Origin: an uncultured Clostridia bacterium
GTDB lineage: Bacteria > Bacillota > Clostridia > Christensenellales > UBA1242
Reading direction: 5' to 3'
Assembly (NCBI GenBank): GCA_944377165.1
Contig: CALWEJ010000005.1
Location: forward strand, 1-64,000
DNA: 64,000 nt
Under the pieces are notes generated by a model. The model ran no database searches and had not been told where the DNA came from. It saw only the letters and a list, made by a program, of their open reading frames with translations. Position numbers and translations under genes: made by a program. Shown in pieces: positions 61,979 to 64,000 of the stretch (its first letter is position 1; the number at the start of each line of letters is the position of its first letter).

Positions 61979-63253
61979 ATGAAAGAAATAGATACAATTT
62001 GTTCATTTTGCGGACGCCCAGCACGTGAACTAACTGACATTATTAGTAATCCGGAAGGGGATTGCTTCATATGTAAAGACTGCCTTAATATTTGTCGTGA
62101 CTTGATGGACCTTAACCATAGGACAAAGGAAAGCGACAATAATAACTTTATAGATTTGCCTAAGCCACAAGAAATTAAAAACAAACTAGACGAATTTATT
62201 GTTGGACAAGACGAAGTAAAGAAAATATTAGCTGTTTCAGTTTATAATCACTACAAAAGAATTAATTATAATATGATTAAACGTAGCAATAATCAAGACG
62301 AAGTAGAGTTGGAGAAATCGAACGTCTTGCTTGTAGGACCTACAGGTAGCGGTAAAACCTTGCTTGCAAAGACACTTGCAAAGACTTTGAAAGTACCTTT
62401 TGCTTCAAGTGACGCAACTGCGCTAACTGAAGCGGGCTATGTAGGCGACGACGTTGAAAATATTTTGTTAAAATTAATCCAAAATGCAGACTATGATATA
62501 GAGAAGGCACAACGCGGAATAATCTATATTGACGAAATCGATAAAATTGCAAGGAAGACTCAAAACGTATCAATTACGCGTGACGTTAGCGGAGAAGGAG
62601 TGCAACAGGCACTTTTAAAAATACTCGAGGGGACTATCGCGTCCGTTCCACCGCAAGGCGGAAGAAAACATCCGCAACAAGAAAATATTAAAATAGATAC
62701 TACTAACATATTGTTCATATGCGGAGGTGCATTTGTCGGACTGGATAAAATTATTAGCGAACGAACAGGTGCTACTGCTCTTGGATTTGGCGCAGACGTG
62801 AAATCAAAGACAGAGAATACTTCACTCAATAAATTCGAAGATATTCAACCGCAAGACCTTATAAAATATGGTATGATACCGGAATTTGTAGGGAGATTGC
62901 CTATTGTCGCAACACTAGACAGCCTAGACGAAAACGCACTAGAAAAAATCTTAGTAGAGCCTAAGAATGCAATAACAAAACAATATATACAAATGTTTAA
63001 GATGGACGGCATTGATTTGCAGTTTGACCCTAAAGCTATTAAAGCAGTCGCACGTAAAGCGATTGAATTGAAGACAGGTGCAAGGGGTTTAAGAACAATC
63101 CTTGAAGAACGTATGTTAGATATAATGTACAGTGTGCATTTTGAAGACGATATTAAGAAAATCATTGTGACCGAAGACTTTATTACGAAGAAATCTAAAC
63201 CGGAAATTATTAAAGAAAAACCAATTAAACGAAAAACCAAACAGCCTGCATAA
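61979..63253 (+). CDS. clpX: ATP-dependent Clp protease ATPase subunit ClpX
   Basis: A 424-residue hexameric unfoldase feeding substrates to ClpP. The N-terminal C4 zinc domain CSFCGRPA...CFICKDC is at about 8-36. The AAA+ domain has Walker A GPTGSGKT near residue 120, Walker [10 protein letters not shown] near residue 180, the sensor-1 region and GARGLRTI (sensor 2) near 370. The start at 61979 is chosen because GGGGGA lies 5 nt upstream; the ORF extension runs through the clpP-clpX hairpin. The C-terminus KTKQPA and its terminator match the end of the gene at 63452. Confidence 0.97.
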   Translation: MKEIDTICSFCGRPARELTDIISNPEGDCFICKDCLNICRDLMDLNHRTKESDNNNFIDLPKPQEIKNKLDEFIVGQDEVKKILAVSVYNHYKRINYNMIKRSNNQDEVELEKSNVLLVGPTGSGKTLLAKTLAKTLKVPFASSDATALTEAGYVGDDVENILLKLIQNADYDIEKAQRGIIYIDEIDKIARKTQNVSITRDVSGEGVQQALLKILEGTIASVPPQGGRKHPQQENIKIDTTNILFICGGAFVGLDKIISERTGATALGFGADVKSKTENTSLNKFEDIQPQDLIKYGMIPEFVGRLPIVATLDSLDENALEKILVEPKNAITKQYIQMFKMDGIDLQFDPKAIKAVARKAIELKTGARGLRTILEERMLDIMYSVHFEDDIKKIIVTEDFITKKSKPEIIKEKPIKRKTKQPA

Positions 63254-63271
63254 TAGGGCTGTTTTTGCTTT
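63238..63271 (+). terminator. clpX terminator
   Basis: AAACAGCC and GGGCTGTTT pair around the stop codon, then T5. The stem includes the last codons of clpX. A near copy follows the next gene. Confidence 0.85.
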
Positions 63272-63413
63272 CACACAACTTAGTTGTTAAATATTTAAAA
63301 TTATTTATGTAAAGTAAATTATTCATAATTTTATTGTTTTTTTGCTTATATGATTACTATACTTGACAGCTATCAATCAATTTAAATAATAATCTGAAAT
63401 GTAATTTATTTTA

Positions 63414-63442
63414 TTGACAAATTGAAAAATTTTTAGTAGACT
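63414..63442 (+). promoter_or_regulatory. Promoter of the deoxyribosyltransferase-like gene
   Basis: TTGACA (63414-63419), 17 nt, TAGACT (63437-63442). The ATG lies 9 nt after the -10 box, so the leader would be only 2-3 nt. Confidence 0.65.
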
Positions 63443-63451
63443 CGACATAAT

Positions 63452-63778
63452 ATGAAAGTTGTAACAATTTGTGGGAGTATGCGATTTGAAAAAGAAATGA
63501 AAAAAATTGCTTGGGAACTAGAAACGATTAAAGGATATTCGGTTATTCAATGTGTTTATAATATAGAAAATAATTCTATTTCGGAAGAGCAACTTGTTAA
63601 ATTGAATGATGCTCATTATAAAAAAATTGACATATCTGATGCTATTTATGTGGTCAATATAAATGGGTATATTGGTTCACAGGTCAAAAAAGAAATAGAA
63701 TATGCTTTATCAAAAGAAAAAGAAATAATTTATTATGAAACAAAGGAGCAAAAATACAAAACTAAACAGCCTACATAA
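63452..63778 (+). CDS. Nucleoside 2-deoxyribosyltransferase-like protein
   Basis: A 108-residue single-domain protein with the Rossmann-like pattern CGSMRFEKEM at the N-terminus and DISDAIYVVNINGYIGSQVKKEIEYALSKEKEIIYY at the C-terminus. This matches the nucleoside 2-deoxyribosyltransferase-like / DUF4406 superfamily, whose members cleave or transfer N-glycosidic bonds of nucleotides. The substrate is unknown; a role in nucleotide salvage, toxin or defence is possible. No Shine-Dalgarno is present, so the mRNA is predicted to be leaderless. It ends KTKQPT with a terminator almost identical to that of clpX. Confidence 0.8.
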   Translation: MKVVTICGSMRFEKEMKKIAWELETIKGYSVIQCVYNIENNSISEEQLVKLNDAHYKKIDISDAIYVVNINGYIGSQVKKEIEYALSKEKEIIYYETKEQKYKTKQPT

Positions 63779-63800
63779 TCGGGCTGTTTATATATTTTAT
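63763..63800 (+). terminator. Terminator of the deoxyribosyltransferase-like gene
   Basis: AAACAGCC and GGGCTGTTT pair around the stop codon, followed by T-rich DNA. It is a near-copy of the clpX terminator. Confidence 0.75.
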
Positions 63801-63857
63801 ATTTAGAATAAATAATAAAACTAAACAATAAAAATACTTATTTATCAATATTTATGT

Positions 63858-63863
63858 TATAAT
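63858..63863 (+). promoter_or_regulatory. -10 box of the last gene
   Basis: Perfect TATAAT with a TGT extension just upstream; the -35 is poor. It lies 14 nt before the ATG. Confidence 0.5.
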
Positions 63864-63877
63864 ATAAAAGGGGTAAA

Positions 63878-64000
63878 ATGAGAGCAATAATAGGTTTAGT
63901 TTCAAAACATAATGAAATAAAAAGTAGGAGAACTGTCACTTTTATTAGTGATGAGATGAAAAATGCTATTTTTTCTAATGGAGGAATTGCAATAGGTATA
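63878..64000 (+). CDS. Gamma-glutamyl hydrolase-like (class I amidotransferase) protein, partial
   Basis: Only the first 41 residues are in the window. The opening IIGLVSKHNEIKSRRTVTFISDEMKNAIFSNGGIAIGI fits the start of Peptidase_C26 / PuuD-like gamma-glutamyl-gamma-aminobutyrate hydrolases, with the 'isD...NAI..NGG.pIgi' pattern. AAGGGG lies 4 nt before the ATG. The catalytic Cys-His-Glu triad lies beyond the window edge, so activity cannot be checked. Confidence 0.6.
   Translation, partial: MRAIIGLVSKHNEIKSRRTVTFISDEMKNAIFSNGGIAIGI

Noticed and set aside
1-64000. CRISPR array, insertion sequence or prophage genes
   Set aside because: No regularly spaced repeats, transposase, integrase or phage structural genes were found.

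Overview
This 64 kb window looks like the chromosome of a low-GC, Gram-positive bacterium of the Firmicutes type, most likely an anaerobic clostridial relative. The evidence is strong Shine-Dalgarno sites, near-consensus TTGACA-17-TATAAT promoters, SepF, SpoVB/MurJ-like and DUF421/DUF4363 proteins, rubrerythrin, and very AT-rich intergenic DNA. The standard genetic code fits, because TGA is used as a stop. No phage, insertion sequence, CRISPR array or plasmid module was seen. Species cannot be named from the sequence alone.

Layout. 1-4.6 kb: tRNA-Ala and a broken tRNA-Ile-like sequence, rubrerythrin, a leaderless WalJ-like hydrolase, hflX behind a long structured leader with a small upstream ORF (uORF), and a zinc alcohol dehydrogenase. 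4.9-16.4 kb: a cysteine-rich mini-protein, two unknown genes, rpoB-rpoC with unusual residues in the rifampicin pocket, then small genes including a HicB-like protein without HicA. 16.9-31.2 kb: a large membrane-anchored surface protein, pyrophosphatase, uvrB with two winged-helix-like/membrane mini-proteins, pepF, uvrA, and an antibiotic-type ABC-F gene behind an apparent uORF-controlled attenuator. 31.5-40.5 kb: DUF4363, DUF421, a SpoVB-like flippase, a LysM protein, a second surface protein, a split TauE/SafE transporter, an unknown protein and a SPOR-like membrane protein. 40.6-46.4 kb: groES-groEL, valS, a probable small RNA, rsmA. 46.9-57.3 kb: a 3367-residue surface protein followed by a frameshifted domain remnant. 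57.3-64 kb: sepF-lspA-rluD-like, two small membrane proteins, tig-clpP-clpX, a deoxyribosyltransferase-like protein and the start of a glutamine amidotransferase-like gene.

How the genes work together. Most of the window is housekeeping: transcription, protein folding and turnover, nucleotide excision repair, translation and envelope biogenesis. Two ribosome-rescue or antibiotic-response genes (hflX and ABC-F) each have a regulated-looking 5' leader. Three very large secreted, membrane-anchored proteins suggest heavy investment in the cell surface.

The most interesting signals are these: (i) the ABC-F leader, where a leaderless 10-codon uORF overlaps the 5' arm of a terminator and a second partner can form an antiterminator; (ii) a recurring leaderless architecture, with the start codon 6-10 nt after the -10 box, at several genes; (iii) a likely 70-nt small RNA between valS and rsmA; (iv) natural substitutions in the rpoB rifampicin pocket; (v) the orphan HicB-like/unknown pair. 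Promoters were found by eye, so all regulatory claims are inference from motif and spacing.
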